Assembly: GCA_015680685.1 (NCBI GenBank)
Contig: MNCI01035786.1
Location: forward strand, 1 to 45,490
Direction: 5' to 3'
From: Gnetum montanum
Taxonomy: Eukaryota; Streptophyta; Gnetopsida; Gnetales; Gnetaceae
DNA length: 45,490 nt
The first letter of the stretch is position 1. The number at the start of each line of letters is the position of its first letter. Shown here piece after piece: positions 1 to 11,540 of this stretch. The notes below the pieces were generated by a model that worked only from the letters and a program-made list of their open reading frames with translations, ran no database searches and had not been told where the DNA came from. The position numbers and the translations under genes were made by a program.

Positions 1-7
1 GGATGTG

Positions 8-2548
8 TTAACATGACCGTATGTATTGAATGTGGTGTTAGATTCAAAGGGCACTTTGAAGCTTTATTTGATACAGAGGCGTCCAAGGACTCAGCCGTTT
101 GGGGTTGCAAAAGCTTGGTTAGATTGTTGGTTCTGAAGAAAAGTCTTTTCTTCATACAGTTGTTACAACCAACAATAGGTTAAGGATTAACAACCCTTGT
201 GGCATTGTGTTGTTGTGGTTGAGTAGGGAGTTCACCTTGCATTGCTAGATCAGATGGTAATGGAGCTATTGGTGGGAGAGATGTAGCCAAATTGGAAGGA
301 TGGTACACTTATGCAATATTGCCCCTGGGAGAGGGAGTCCTATAGTACTTGCATGCTTGGTAGTGATGTTGGGGAGTAACGTGACCAATAGAGTCATGTG
401 GAGAGATTGGTTGTTGCACGTAGTATCCATATAGGTCAGGTTGCCAATAAGGATATTGTTTCCTTGGTGGTGGCATTCTGCATGATTGTGGATGTTGTCA
501 TTGTTGATGTTGCTTAATTGGTTGTGGTGGAGTTCCACTTGGATAATACATTAAAGGTTGGTGGAACTGCCTTGGGTTACCTTGGGGGTAAGGTAATCGT
601 TGGGATGTTTGCCATTTTTTTAAACATAGATTAAGTGCATACACCCCAGACTCCTGTAGATGTGAGATCATAGGGCAACATCCCTTAGGATGGTCGTATT
701 GACAGATCTCACATCCACTATCATCATCTGTATCTGAGTTCAGAACCTCTTCAATAATAGCAACTTTACCCTTACCCTTGTTACGTTCATTTTCTGCATC
801 TCTCTCTTTTCTTTTGTCATGATCACTACCTCGCTCCCTAGACTCCTCTACTACTTTGATAATAGTTTGAAACCTACTATCTAGGGAGTTCCAAATTTGA
901 TCTACCTTTGTCGATACTTCTAATGCTAACTTTTGAATAGGCAAGGTTTTCCTATTCACCATCTCTTCAAGTGATGACTCTTCCTCATCTTCACAAAATC
1001 TTACTTCCTTCTTTCAGAGGGAAGGATCTCGGTTATATTCTTTCACACACTCTCCCTTTCAGAGCTCACCTTCTTCCTTAGCTACCTGCTCCAATAATCT
1101 ATGAATTTGATGAAACCTAAGCTTAGATAGTCTTCCTTGGGCATAAGTCCTAAGGGTTCTTCTCGTTTCATACCTAAGCCCGTCTACGAGATGGTGTAGC
1201 TGATTCCGTTGCGAATAATCATGGCCAAGACAATGATGTAATAGTTCATAATAATGGCCCATGGTAGCATCCGAGGGTTCGTGACTCCCTTGTTTCCATC
1301 CTTGGATTTGCTTTCACAGGTTAGAAACCTAGGAGTATGTTTGGTACTTATTGTTGAACAATTCTAACATAGTACTCTACCTATGAATGGATTCCAGTTC
1401 TAAGGACCAATACCAACTTTTAGCTTCTTTTATTAGTGTCCATGGAAACAACTTAAGTTTTTGCCACTCATTTTCTATGTTTTGCAAGGCACATGCATCG
1501 TGAAATTCTTGTAAGTGATTTTGAGGATCTATGTTATATCCTCCTTCAAATCGTGGGATATTATTCATGTCTAACCTCTTGATCCTACTTTCTTTTTGGT
1601 GCCTTGTTGGAACTCTCATAGCCTTAGTTATGTCTACCATGCTTCGAGTAGCGAGTAGGGGTTCATCATGATCATCTCGTTCGTAGCATCTATGGTCCCT
1701 ATGTTGTTCCCGACTCTCCCCTCTTCTATGTTGTGATTCCCTAGAATGCCCTCATCCTTTGTCTTGGCTGTTTCATCTACAACTTTTCTTTTTTTTGCCC
1801 TTATCCTCATGATCTTTCTCTCTATGGCTACATCCAAACACTAAAGGAGAGGATGAAAGAGATGATGAAGGTGAAGAAGAAGGAGAACATCCACCATGAT
1901 GGTGTCTACTACCTTCTCTTGGGTGGTCTCTACCTCAATTGCGATTGCAATTGGAATACCCACCTTTGTCATGTGTCCTTGTTCCTTTTTTGCATACATT
2001 CTATCCATTGGTATTAGCACCTGGGTTGTGAATAGTAGAATGAAGGATTTGATACACAACCCCTTGGCCAAAGTCAATGGGAGGAACATTGTTATGTTGG
2101 CGACTACCTGAAGCAGATTCATCACCTTCAATTTTGCTTAAAATATGGGGGGCATACTTGGATCATTTTCCCTTCAAGACTTATGGTGTCTCTCCGGTTG
2201 CAAATCCCTTTGACGTTATGCCTCTTTTAGATGATAGTCTCTGGAATCATAGTCTTGCACTACATAATCTGCGTGTAATTGTTGCATGCCTATTCGTGTG
2301 AGAGAACGAAGGAGCATTCTTAGGACTGAACGGTCGGGAGGTAACACTATGTTACCTTCTAAGTCATGCCAACGCACCTATTCATCCTGATAGAGAATAA
2401 AGGTGAAGTTGAGTACTTATTCATCAGGATGAATATATACCACACGAAATTTTTGAGGAATTGGCAGATAAATATCATGTGTATCTTGTTGCCGATTTCT
2501 TCTTGTGTTATTCCTAGGTGGTGAAGTGCTTTTGTGCGAAGAAGACAT
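8..2548 (-). pseudogene. Ty3/gypsy (Athila/Tat-like) gag remnant, block A
   Basis: Read on the minus strand from an ATG at 2548 (protein begins MSSSHKSTSP) down to the block edge. Recognisable parts: a capsid-like segment around 1640-1377 (NNIPRFEGGYNIDPQNHLQ, then WQKLKLFPWTL and AKSWYWSLELES); a helical segment at 1262-1059 (HHLVDGLRYETRRTL, then LLEQVAKEE) typical of plant gypsy gag; and at 962-498 a segment with a CX2CX3HX4C knuckle (CEICQYDHPKGCC) followed by a Pro/Gln-rich tail. In a live element gag coats the RNA in cytoplasmic particles. Stops and frameshifts split it into at least five pieces, so it is dead. No protease or pol follows: homology ends at the junction near base 8. Confidence 0.87.
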
Positions 2549-2660
2549 CTTGTCTTGTTCAATGTGCAATGTACTATTATCTTTTCCTTAATCAACCCTA
2601 AGGATTCGTTCCAACAATGTGAATGATTTCCTACATTCTACTTAGTGCACAAACAAGTAA

Positions 2661-2679
2661 GTCTGCAGTAATGGTGCTA
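2661..2679 (-). other. Degenerate primer-binding site (tRNA-Asp type), block A
   Basis: On the minus strand this reads TAGCACCATTACTGCAGAC, one base after the LTR end. It is a decayed form of the plant gypsy site complementary to tRNA-Asp (begins TGGCGCCGTTG). In the first twelve bases all differences are G-to-A. Blocks B and C have better copies at the same place. Confidence 0.7.
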
Positions 2680-2680
2680 A

Positions 2681-3487
2681 TGATGAGTGGCAAAGTACCC
2701 CTATGCTCAACCATACGAATACAAGCATTTCACACATGATCCAATCGAATTCCAAGGACTAAGTGTCTATGCGCCTTTGTGGAATGATAACAGGTTGGTT
2801 AATCATTCTATTCCCAAACTTACTTGTATGTCACTGTTGTATGGTTAAGTAAGCTTGAGGCATATGATTTTTCTGGCTTTTATGTGTTTTATATCCTATG
2901 CTAGTGAGGAGGGGGAGAGAGATAACTAAGTAACTCATCTAATTTAACTATTCATTAACTAAGTTCTAATTACTCCTAACACCAGTATCTGTTCCCACTT
3001 GCTGTACACATCTTGAACTAGTGTAACATTGCTGGGATTACCAAACACTAATCGTTACTAGGTTACCAAGCGCTACACACATGCTCGAAGCAGTGGTACT
3101 GAGTGTATTTAACTAAGAGGGTTGTAGGGTGAGAGAAATAATTAATCAACTAAGAAAGCATTAAATAATAATTAATCACTAATTAATCTATTCTATATGC
3201 TGGAAGTTTTATCATAAAGTTCCTCTTTATTCCCATACACAAAGTGTGCTTAGGTACACGATGCTCAAATAAAGATCTGTTCATTGTATGACTCCTACTG
3301 CCGGTGCGCAGAAATAATTCTAACTCTAGAGGGAAAAAATGGCAAGAGTTTGGCTAAGAGACTAACTTCTAATGTGGAGACCAAGGGCACCACCTCTTAT
3401 TTATAAACAAGGAAAGAGTTCGCAATATCAGGTATTGGATATCGCATGGTTGATCTGATATCGTGGACAAAATATCACAGTTCATTA
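2681..3487 (-). repeat. Minus-strand LTR (5' LTR of the gag remnant), block A
   Basis: 807 bp, bounded on the minus strand by a start matching TGATGAA (here mutated to TAATGAA, at 3487) and an end CTCATCA (at 2681), next to the primer site. A TATA box (TATAAATA on the minus strand, 3406-3399) lies in the expected promoter position, and an AATAAA-type signal lies further inside. The 3' end is similar in sequence to the LTR at 43419-44283, so they belong to related families. No second LTR for this element is present in the block. Confidence 0.82.
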
Positions 3488-5352
3488 CTAATTTAGCTTC
3501 ACATGTGTCTTATACCACGTTGAAATTAGGCATTGCTAATTTTCTATTTAACCTTGTACGTATCCCATACCATGTTAAGACTATTTGCTACTATTGAGGT
3601 GACGTTGCTTATGTCTTCTGCAACTTCTACCATATCTAAATTAGCCACTATTCTCCAAGATTTGAAGCTAAGGCAACATTAGCAACCATAAGACTTAGAA
3701 AAGCCATCAAAAAGAAAACTTAGCCCTAAAGCTAAGAAGAAATATGAAATAAAGAACATATTTACTACTTTCTTGAATCACCAAAATATTCTCTATTGAC
3801 AAGCAAGTTTCTTGAGATCCTAAGCATAAAGCACCAATAAACTTAAGATAGTAGAAGACATGGATGAAAAACGATGGTTAAGAGAGACACCTATAAGCTA
3901 CTTATAAAGACAAATTACACATTATTGTACATGACTTCTAGAAAGTTCTAACTTGAGATGCATTAAATGTGACAAATTGAAGATAAAGATAAACATCATA
4001 GTTAGTAGGGCCCACATCCAGTCATCTTGTTCTTATCTAGAGACAACAAATTTACCATCATAAGATGATAATCAAAATACAAAGAAACATAAAATCTCAT
4101 ATTAACCACAAATATAAGGTGGTGAGACTCATAAAAAGAAAAGTATAGATGCAAGGATTATTAAGTCTCATGCTACAGTACTAAAATAATAATAAAATGA
4201 GAAAATATCATATTTTATAGCTAAATCAAAAGTGCAAGATTGTAAAACCCATATAAAGATAACAAAAAAAATGTTAATATTTCTAAAAATCCTAAGTATA
4301 CATATTTAAACCAAATTTTTGTCAATTGCAAAGATTTCCTTTTTTTAACAAGCAAAGGGAATCACAAACCCACAAACACTAACATTGCGACTATTGTTAT
4401 TGACTGCACAGTTTATCTTGGTATCATCACTATCATATGCTTTGCTTTGAGGGATGCCTTGAAGCATACATGAATGAATATAAGATGAACATAGTCAACT
4501 GACTTGGCTTCGAAAAGAAAGCTCAAGGCAGAAGGGTGTTTCTAGGAGACGTGATCACATGAATTAACTATTAGGTGTCTCTTTTTAAATCCTTATGATG
4601 AGATGCTCTTATTATGAGTTGTGTGAGAAATGGTTGTGCTACCTACCTAAATTTCCTCACATGGGTTCTCTTACCAGCTCCAACTTTCCTTCAGTTACAC
4701 CATCAATGGTTTATGTTAGCAACCTGCGTTTCCTTACCATTGTACAGTTCACGTGGATACATGAATTAACAGAAGTTGCACCATGGATACCACATGAAAA
4801 GTATTTGGTAGGAAAATCATGATTATAATATTACTATAAACTGAGCTATAGCTTGCATAAAGTCCCAAAAATTCAAGGATGAATAGCAAGGAAAATTGCA
4901 TATCAGGTAGTGTACAAAGCACAACATAGGATATGTGAATTTCGACTTTGCATTGATTTGTCATTACGTAGTGTATTTATGTGCTTCAACGAAAAAAATT
5001 AATTTCCCCTTAAGATATGAGCCAGAAAATTGCATATTGCATAGTCCTATTCAGATCCGCGTTGGCTTTTCCACAAACTGAGCATGTGGCATCATTGGCG
5101 TGGCATGATTATTAGGAATTCAGGCTTGGAATGACGTTTGCCACTTGGTTGCTTATCAGTGCCTCGAAAAGCCCAAAATCTTGAAATCTTGTAGACACAA
5201 CCTTTTGCTTTAAAGGATACTTGGCCACCTAGCATGGCCTTATGACATTAAATATGAAGAGCCTGAGAAATTTCAGTCAACGAAATTAACCTTTAAATAC
5301 GACAACACATTATTGGTTAAGGCCTTAATTATTTTGACCTTAATATTGGAGG
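3488..5352. repeat. Non-coding spacer between minus LTR and TIR element, block A
   Basis: AT-rich, with no credible gene; short open frames are not preserved between copies. It is shared in order with 15546-17410 and 25008-26873. About 4195-4510 is strikingly well conserved among the three copies compared with the flanks. The segment at 4595-4822 is open here but breaks in the other copies. Confidence 0.7.
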
Positions 5353-5545
5353 ACCATAGTTGATGCGTAAATTTTGGATGCATCAACACCATAAAATTAA
5401 GAAGAATAGCTCATTTTAGGAGATTATTGCCTAGGGCACCTTTTGTATGGGTATGGGTATGGAAACCCAGAAATAATCTCAACTGAATTGGGCTATGTGA
5501 TGTTCAAAAAGTAAAGCAAAAAAAAATCAAAGAATTTAAATTACA
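5353..5545 (+). repeat. Left terminal inverted repeat, block A element
   Basis: Pairs with 9185-9365. Shared landmarks are GCGTAAATTTTGG against GCATAAATTTTGG, then ATTATTGCCTAGGGCACC against CTATTGCCTAAGGTGCC, then a run around GGGTATGG/GGGTATGA and GGCTATGTG. Confidence 0.72.
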
Positions 5546-6404
5546 TAATTATCTTAAATTTTAAGACTTCATGAAAATATAGTAGGTAACTAGAAAAATT
5601 TAAAATTTTCCTTGATACCTATTGTTGCTCTCGATCTATCATTGCTAGTGGTTCCCATTGCCAGGCAAGAAGACCTCGATTACCATCAGAGAGGGATATA
5701 GAGAGAGATCTATTCCACCATTGCTAACCAAATAGTTGATGCATGTACTACTGCAGTGCTATCTGCCACCGTCTGTGCATGCTGCCATTGTCAAGAGGGA
5801 GAGAGAGGTTATTCTCATTGCAAGAACACTACCACCCCTTGGCCATTGTTGGTGGAAGAGAGACTACCTATGCTGTTAATAACGTCAACTGCACAAGAGC
5901 CTGGACTGTGCACTGCTATTTTCCAAGCATGGTCTGCATTAGTTGTTGATTGCCTTTGGGAGGGAGGAAAAACAAAATCTCACTTGCCCCACTACTTTTG
6001 ACACCTGCAACGTTGTTGCCATCATAAGTTCTTAATGCACATTGTGCAGTTGCCTAACATGAACACTACTATTGTCGAAGAGAGAAAGAAGATAGAACCT
6101 TGCTACAATTGTTGGTTGCCACTACATGCCTACACTAGTTGTTGATGCACCTACAAGAGTGAGGGGAGAGAAAGATCTACTCCGCTATTGACTACGTCGC
6201 CTACATCATTACATGTTGCTATTGCCATTGCAGTTCCTAGTTATATCCATCATCATTTGTTAGGGAAGTGAGGAGAGAGAGAGAGAGAACTACCACTACT
6301 TTCCACTCTGCATGCTACAAACACATCATTCACAACCTCTATCTATTGGAGTGCATGCCATTTTATCTACCACACGTGCCATTGGAAAGAGGAGAGGATG
6401 GACC

Positions 6405-6680
6405 TTGATGAGAGAGAGGTTGGCTCCCAATGTGAGAGAGAAACTAGGCCCGATAAGAGAGAGAGGTTGGCTCCAATGCGAGAGAGAGGTTGTCCCTGAT
6501 AAGAGAGAGGCCAGCCCCCAATGTGAGAAAGAGGCTAAGCTTGATGAAAGAGAGGTTGGCCCCCAATGTGAGAGAGGGGTTGGCCCAGATGAGAGAGAGG
6601 CTAGCCCCCAAAGTGAAAAAGAGTTTGACCCCAATGAGAGGGAGGCTAGCCTCAAATGTGAGAGACAGGCTAGCTCCAAT
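6405..6680 (+). repeat. GAGA-rich minisatellite (about 45-bp unit made of two half-units), block A
   Basis: Tandem units built from GAGAGAGAGG + TTGGCCCC/CTAGCCCC + AATGTGAGAGA, with half-units of about 22-23 bp. Because the period is a multiple of three, several frames stay open: the + frame at 6312-6812 repeats EREASPQCEREVGPD-like units of 15 residues, and the minus strand is also open. I treat this as a non-coding tandem repeat: frames follow from the period, and there is no start context or homology. Confidence 0.75.
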
Positions 6681-6739
6681 GTTTTTCCTTTTCTAGCAAC
6701 TCGTTTGGTGATTTTAAATGCCCATGTACGACTTCAGTT

Positions 6740-7740
6740 TTGGTTACCACCCACCATTGGTTACTTCAATCATACTTCCATGCTGACAATTACCACCACT
6801 CACTCGACATAACTACCACCACGTTCGACTTTGTCCACAAACTTCGTAACTCTTACCACTCTCACCATGTAATCCACCATTGGTTACAACCACATCCTAC
6901 ATCTCTACATAACACATGTAAATCTTGGCATCACCATCATCGATTATGCCACCTTTGCACCACCCGGGCCATTGCATCCACGCCATCATGGCATGATAGT
7001 GTAACTACTAACACAAGCTCGCCATTATGAATTGGGCCCCAAGACATGCTTTTACCAATTAACTTTGTTTATGCTTGGTGCCAAGGGATTAGGGTTGTTG
7101 ATCATAGCCCCATGCTTAGAATGGACGTTGTTGGCATCAACACGTACAGAATTATTTTTTAAGCTATGTAGATTTGAATCTAGGTGAATGTATCCTTAGT
7201 TTAGAACATGCTTCTATCTTGTAAATCAAAATCTTGGAGGTTCAGACAGTGGTAGAAAAGATGTCCAATACTCCAATTTGGGTATAATGGAAGAATCTCA
7301 GGGTTACCACCATCAACAAAAGCAAGTGGAATTATCCGATTCTACATGGAATGAGTGGTTACGCAGAGCCTAGTTATGCAAATTTGCACACTTACAAAGT
7401 GGTCTTTGCTAAACATGTACAGAGACCTAGGATACTACTGGCTAAGAGCATCAATTTACACTACACTAACCATTTCCCTTTGAACCATTTTCTTTAGTCT
7501 CAGAACAAGTTATGATGATGTCAAGGTAATCATTAGTTTATTTCACTTTAATTTTGTGCTTGCAACAAGGGACGTTTACTGAATTTACAGAAGTTTATTT
7601 CTATCGTCTGTGTTGAGAATTGAGACCTTGAGACCGAATGCATGAAATTCAGATCCAATCATTTCTATTTTAGAATTTTTTTCCAATTCGATATTAGATT
7701 TTTTCTTAGAACACTGTAATTGAGGGTATCTATAATTTGG
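6740..7740. other. Non-coding interior of TIR element, block A
   Basis: CCA/CAC-rich at 6740-7000, then ordinary AT-rich DNA up to the ABCG fragment. Short open frames here are not kept in the block C copy. I see no gene. Confidence 0.5.
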
Positions 7741-7747
7741 CATGCAA

Positions 7748-8581
7748 AAGGAAACTACATAAGTTATGTATTTGGGTCTTGGTATTCTTATCCATAGGTG
7801 GTTTTCCTTCATTTGTGGAGGGCATGAAGGTTCGGAATTGGATTTGTTTGAAAACAAGCCAAATTTTGTCACAGCAAACCTGGTGACCCATATGCCATGC
7901 ACAGGTTTTCTACAGGGAAAGAAAGAATGGACACTACAGTGTGATGGCCTTTGTGATTGCCAACCCTCTATCTGCACATCCTTTTCTTGTTCTGATAGCA
8001 ATCATATCAGGGACCATTACATACTATATGACTGGAATGAACCCAGGATTTGAATACTTCTTATTCTTTATGTTGAATCTATATACTTGCATGGCTGTGG
8101 TTGAAAGTCTGATGATTCCTGTTGTAGTTATTGTGCCCACTTTTCTCCTGGGAATAATCTCAGGAGCTAGAATTTTGGTAAAATTCCAACAATTCTCCTT
8201 TTATATGAGAAGTTGGTGGAGGCTTTATTTTCGTTGTGGACATGGTCCTAATCTTTCAATTTTCATATGCTATTCAATTTTATATTCCATGTCAAGTCAT
8301 TTTCCAAGCAGTGTGCATGCTGTCCTCTGGATTCTTCGTAAGCATTGCCAAACTGCCAATGGTGGTATGGTGATATCCCATGTCATATGTATCCTTCTAC
8401 ACTTGGCCATACAGGTTAGCTTTTGCAGTATATTTGGCATGAACATTAACAATAATTTTGCATTTTTGCATTATGAAGATAAGTATTAACAATAATTTCT
8501 AACAGGGGGAGTTCAAAAATGACCTATTGGACCTGGAGTTTGATACAGGGGCAGGAACGCCTAGAATCATGGGGAGACATG
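7748..8581 (+). pseudogene. Captured ABCG half-transporter fragment with introns, block A
   Basis: ABCG (WBC) proteins are ATP-driven half-transporters of the plasma membrane that export lipids and cutin/wax precursors. Four exons of the transmembrane domain can be read. Exon a (about 7748-7829) encodes ISYVFG then SIGGFPSFVEGMK. A 75-bp intron with GT..AG ends (7830-7904) follows. Exon b (7905-8177) encodes VFYRERKNGHYSVMAFVIAN, then hydrophobic helices, then VVESLM and FLLGIISGA. Exon c (8312-8414) has SSGFF and YPMSYVSFYTWPYQ with one in-frame stop. Exon d (8506-8581) encodes GEFKNDLLDLEFDTGAGTP and ends at a GTGAG donor. The ATPase domain is absent. Retained introns mean capture at DNA level inside the TIR element. 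Confidence 0.87.
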
Positions 8582-8621
8582 GTGAGATACATTTATAGGA
8601 ACTAGTTAAACTTCTCTAAAT

Positions 8622-8850
8622 GGTGGGATTTGTGTATAATCCTGCTCATGGAAATCCTGTACCATCTCTTCTTTTTCTTAGTTATCAGAAATAAAGAGAA
8701 CCTGAGGGCGTCCTATCATAGCCACCTATGCTACTGGTCAAAGCAACTCCTCTACGGGAAGCGATCACTACTCTTAAAACCCTGAAAAACGTTTCAAATT
8801 TTGCATGAACACAAATGGAAGTTTGAACACCGCCCAACATTGCCATGTTA
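8622..8850 (+). other. Exon-like open frame of unknown origin, block A
   Basis: In block B the same DNA (17478-17708) is an uninterrupted 76-codon frame beginning MVGFVYNPAHGN, with PPMQLVKETPLWEAI and EHKWKFEHRP near the end. Here it is broken by frameshift and stops. I do not recognise the protein. It lies between ABCG exon d and the right inverted repeat, so it may be another captured fragment or chance. Confidence 0.3.
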
Positions 8851-9184
8851 ACTTCAATAATGTCTTGAGATTCAGTTATTTTTTATTGCGTGTGTTATTG
8901 CTTTTTATTTTCGATTTGTTCATGTGTTATGTCACTACTGCTTCATGTAGTTTCACACTTTTACATATACTACTGATATTTGGCTCATACTATTGTTATG
9001 GCAAACCTCACCCATGCTATTGCACAGTGTCATGATCAACAAAAATATAATGTAAAATCATATACTCTTTCATCTATTTGTCAAAGATGCGTCAGCGGGC
9101 CTTTTCATCTAGCCTCTTCTCTCTCTCCCTCATCTGATGGCTACATGCAATGTTGGTTGTTGTTTGTGTTAGTGTCTGCAACCA

Positions 9185-9365
9185 AGCAGAATTAAAATTC
9201 TCATTTTTTAATTACTTTTAAACTACCACATAGCCATTTTTTAGCTGAGACTATTCTTGGGGTTTTCATACCCATAGGAGGCACCTTAGGCAATAGTTTC
9301 CTTAAATCAATTTTTGTTTTTCTAGTGGTTGTGTGGCCAAAATTTATGCATCAACAACTATAGTG
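9185..9365 (-). repeat. Right terminal inverted repeat, block A element
   Basis: Complement of 5353-5545 at about 70% identity. The outer end reads CTATAGTG on the + strand (CACTATAG inward). Blocks B and C share it, with a T-run inside it that differs in length between copies. Confidence 0.7.
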
Positions 9366-10250
9366 CATTGTTATTTCAGCTTCCAAGAAAGTTTAGATGT
9401 TGTAGATTGACAAGGACCACTTACCCTACATGGTAAGCATGCATCTTTTCATCTCCATGCCTTCATCATCATTCATAATAATAACTGGATGCATATTTTA
9501 AACGTTGTTAGAAAACTAAAATCATTGCCTATCTACATTTTTGGCTGATGCGCAACAAAAGCCAGAAACTGGGACCGCTGAGAGTTGCTATGAAAAAAAA
9601 CAAGAACTAGGTTGGGTTGGAGCAGAGGCTTCGAACAAGGGGAGGAACTGTAAACTAAAACCATGGATCAGTTATCAGGGACGCCATGATTTCAGTGATG
9701 TGCTAAGGATCCATAATTTCGGTTAGGTGCTAAGGATCCGCGCTGCTACATAGTACTGATGCCATGGCCACTGTACAGAGCATGCAATTTCTCAACCATG
9801 TTCTACAGGCGTATGTTTCCGCCCTTGGTGAAACCATTGAATTTGGACATATAGCCGATACATTCAGAAAATATTCGCTCAGATAGCTAGGACAACTACC
9901 ATTGGGAACCACTATTCTATTGAGAGCCTACTAAAATGTTGCTAGTACATCTCCGATGGATTCCTCTACTTCCTCTTATGGAAATCGGAGACCTATTAGT
10001 TGTTGTTGTTGCTGATTTCCTCACCATGAGGCTTACCTACTACAGCCATTCCGAACCATCTGGATTTTGTGTGCAAGGCTTAGATATATATATATATATC
10101 ATAAATCAATCAACATACATAGTTAGCCTTGGTTACATGACTACTGTGTTTGGGGCTTTAATGTATGCAAGTTATTTGTCATGGAGCCGCAGCGAATGGG
10201 ATGAACAGCTATTGAGATATGGGTCAACAATGACATAAAAATTTATGGAT
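9366..10250 (+). other. Exon-like tracts right of the TIR element, block A
   Basis: 9380-9432 is flanked by TTATTTCAG and GTAAGC, the form of a plant exon; block B keeps both sites (18233-18285). From an ATG at 9764 the frame MATVQSMQFLNHVLQAYVSA continues through IEFGHIADTFRKYS to a stop, and the same frame is legible in B (18591) and C (30843). I do not recognise the protein. These may be fragments of a captured or invaded gene. Confidence 0.35.
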
Positions 10251-11540
10251 TGCTTGCTGCAAATGAAGATGAAAATTGTTTGCCTTCAATTGCCAATATG
10301 TTACAACTCGCACTAGGTTCAAGAACCTCAATTTCACTCTTTCACACTTAAACATGTAAAAATTTTATATATAATTCAATTGTACAAGTTTTGGCTTATC
10401 GTTGCCCTTGAAATTCAGATTACGAGTTATATGTTGCAAGTTATACTTGACAAACTAACATATGGATTTTCTCAATTCTTTAAAATTTCCTTTTCTTTGA
10501 AAAAAATTCAAACAAATAATTTTCTTTGAAAACAATTCACACAAGTAATAATTTGAGGGACACTAAGAAAGTTAACCAGAAGCAAATGGCTTATATAGGC
10601 ATAGAAATGTAATAGGATCTGTACAGGGGTTTATCTAAAAAATGTAAGATTTTAAAATTACAAAAGGTGTCCTTTGTTGTAATTAGAAAAATTTTTAACT
10701 CTACCATATAAGAAAAACTCTCATTTCATCCATGTCAAATTTTGGTATTCTGTCAGAATACTAAAACATTATAGGACTGATTCAAAAGTTTGAGGCTACA
10801 TAATGAGGGGGAAAATCGAAATGATATTTTGGTACATCATGCAACCAGAATAGGGACGTTCAACTAAATAGAAAACAACATCTTTCCCTACATGTCTTTG
10901 TAGCTGTAAGGTTGCAACATAGAATTATTTCCATTAGTTTTTGTTGGCTGTGACATCGTTAACATTGCATGAAATGCTAAGTTCTAAGTCATCCCTCCTT
11001 GCCATTTTGGTCACCCTAAGTCCTTGCTGACACATTCAATCCAGTATGAGCAAGTTTCCAAAAAGAATTAACATCGACGAGCACATTGGCAGCCAGTTCG
11101 GGGTAATTGAAGGAATCTTTCTTCCACGATCTTTGGTAGTACACACAGGAGACGCAAACGTCCCAATCCACCAGGAATGCATGCATGGCAGATTTTGCGA
11201 TAGATGGTTTTGGCAAGATAATATATATACTGATTCGCATCCATAAACATCAAGTAGGCTTTAATCACACTCCACATAGAGTTCTATTCCATCATGGCCA
11301 CCCTGACGTGTTTGGTTTTAACTCAATGTCAAGAGATCCGCTACCATTGTTTAGTGCCCTTTTCGTTGTTGTTGCTGCCATTTCCTACCAATGTTGCTCC
11401 TGCAACATTTTTTTTTTGTTTTGCCTTCCAGTTTCATGATTGCAGCAATGCATATTTTGTTGTTGATGTTGCATTGCGCATCCAATCTTACCACTGCGCT
11501 GATCTAGCTACCATTACTGTGTTGTGCTGTTGTTATTTGT
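10251..11540. other. Non-coding part of block A
   Basis: AT-rich; short frames on both strands around 11016-11440 are kept only because the DNA of the copies is similar. I see no gene. A TA microsatellite just upstream (about 10084-10101) is longer here than in B and C. Confidence 0.5.

Larger units (their letters stand above)
5353..9365. mobile_element. TIR DNA transposon with captured gene fragments, block A (about 4.0 kb)
   Basis: The ends are inverted repeats about 180-190 bp long and roughly 70% alike. The left end (from 5353) reads ACCATAGTTGATGCGTAAATTTTGG; the complement of the right end reads CACTATAGTTGTTGATGCATAAATTTTGG, and similarity continues inward to about 5545 and 9185. There is no transposase. 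The cargo is a purine-rich minisatellite, CCA-rich DNA, ABCG transporter exons with introns, and one further exon-like frame. CACTATAG at one end hints at CACTA, while the long inverted repeats are more like a Mutator-type Pack element; I see no clear target duplication, so the superfamily is open. Confidence 0.7.

Noticed and set aside
4595-4822. 75-codon open frame in block A spacer
   Set aside because: Broken in the other copies, with no recognisable motif and no coding signature.
6312-6812. 166-codon repeat protein
   Set aside because: Frames follow from the 45-bp period of the minisatellite; the opposite strand is equally open and no start context is seen.
7585-8001. Minus-strand frame across the ABCG fragment
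   Set aside because: Shadow of the plus-strand ABCG exons, which match the family in frame and with splice sites.
11016-11440. Overlapping open frames on both strands, similar in B (19794-20046)
   Set aside because: They are open in several frames at once and similar only because the block DNA is duplicated; no family recognised.
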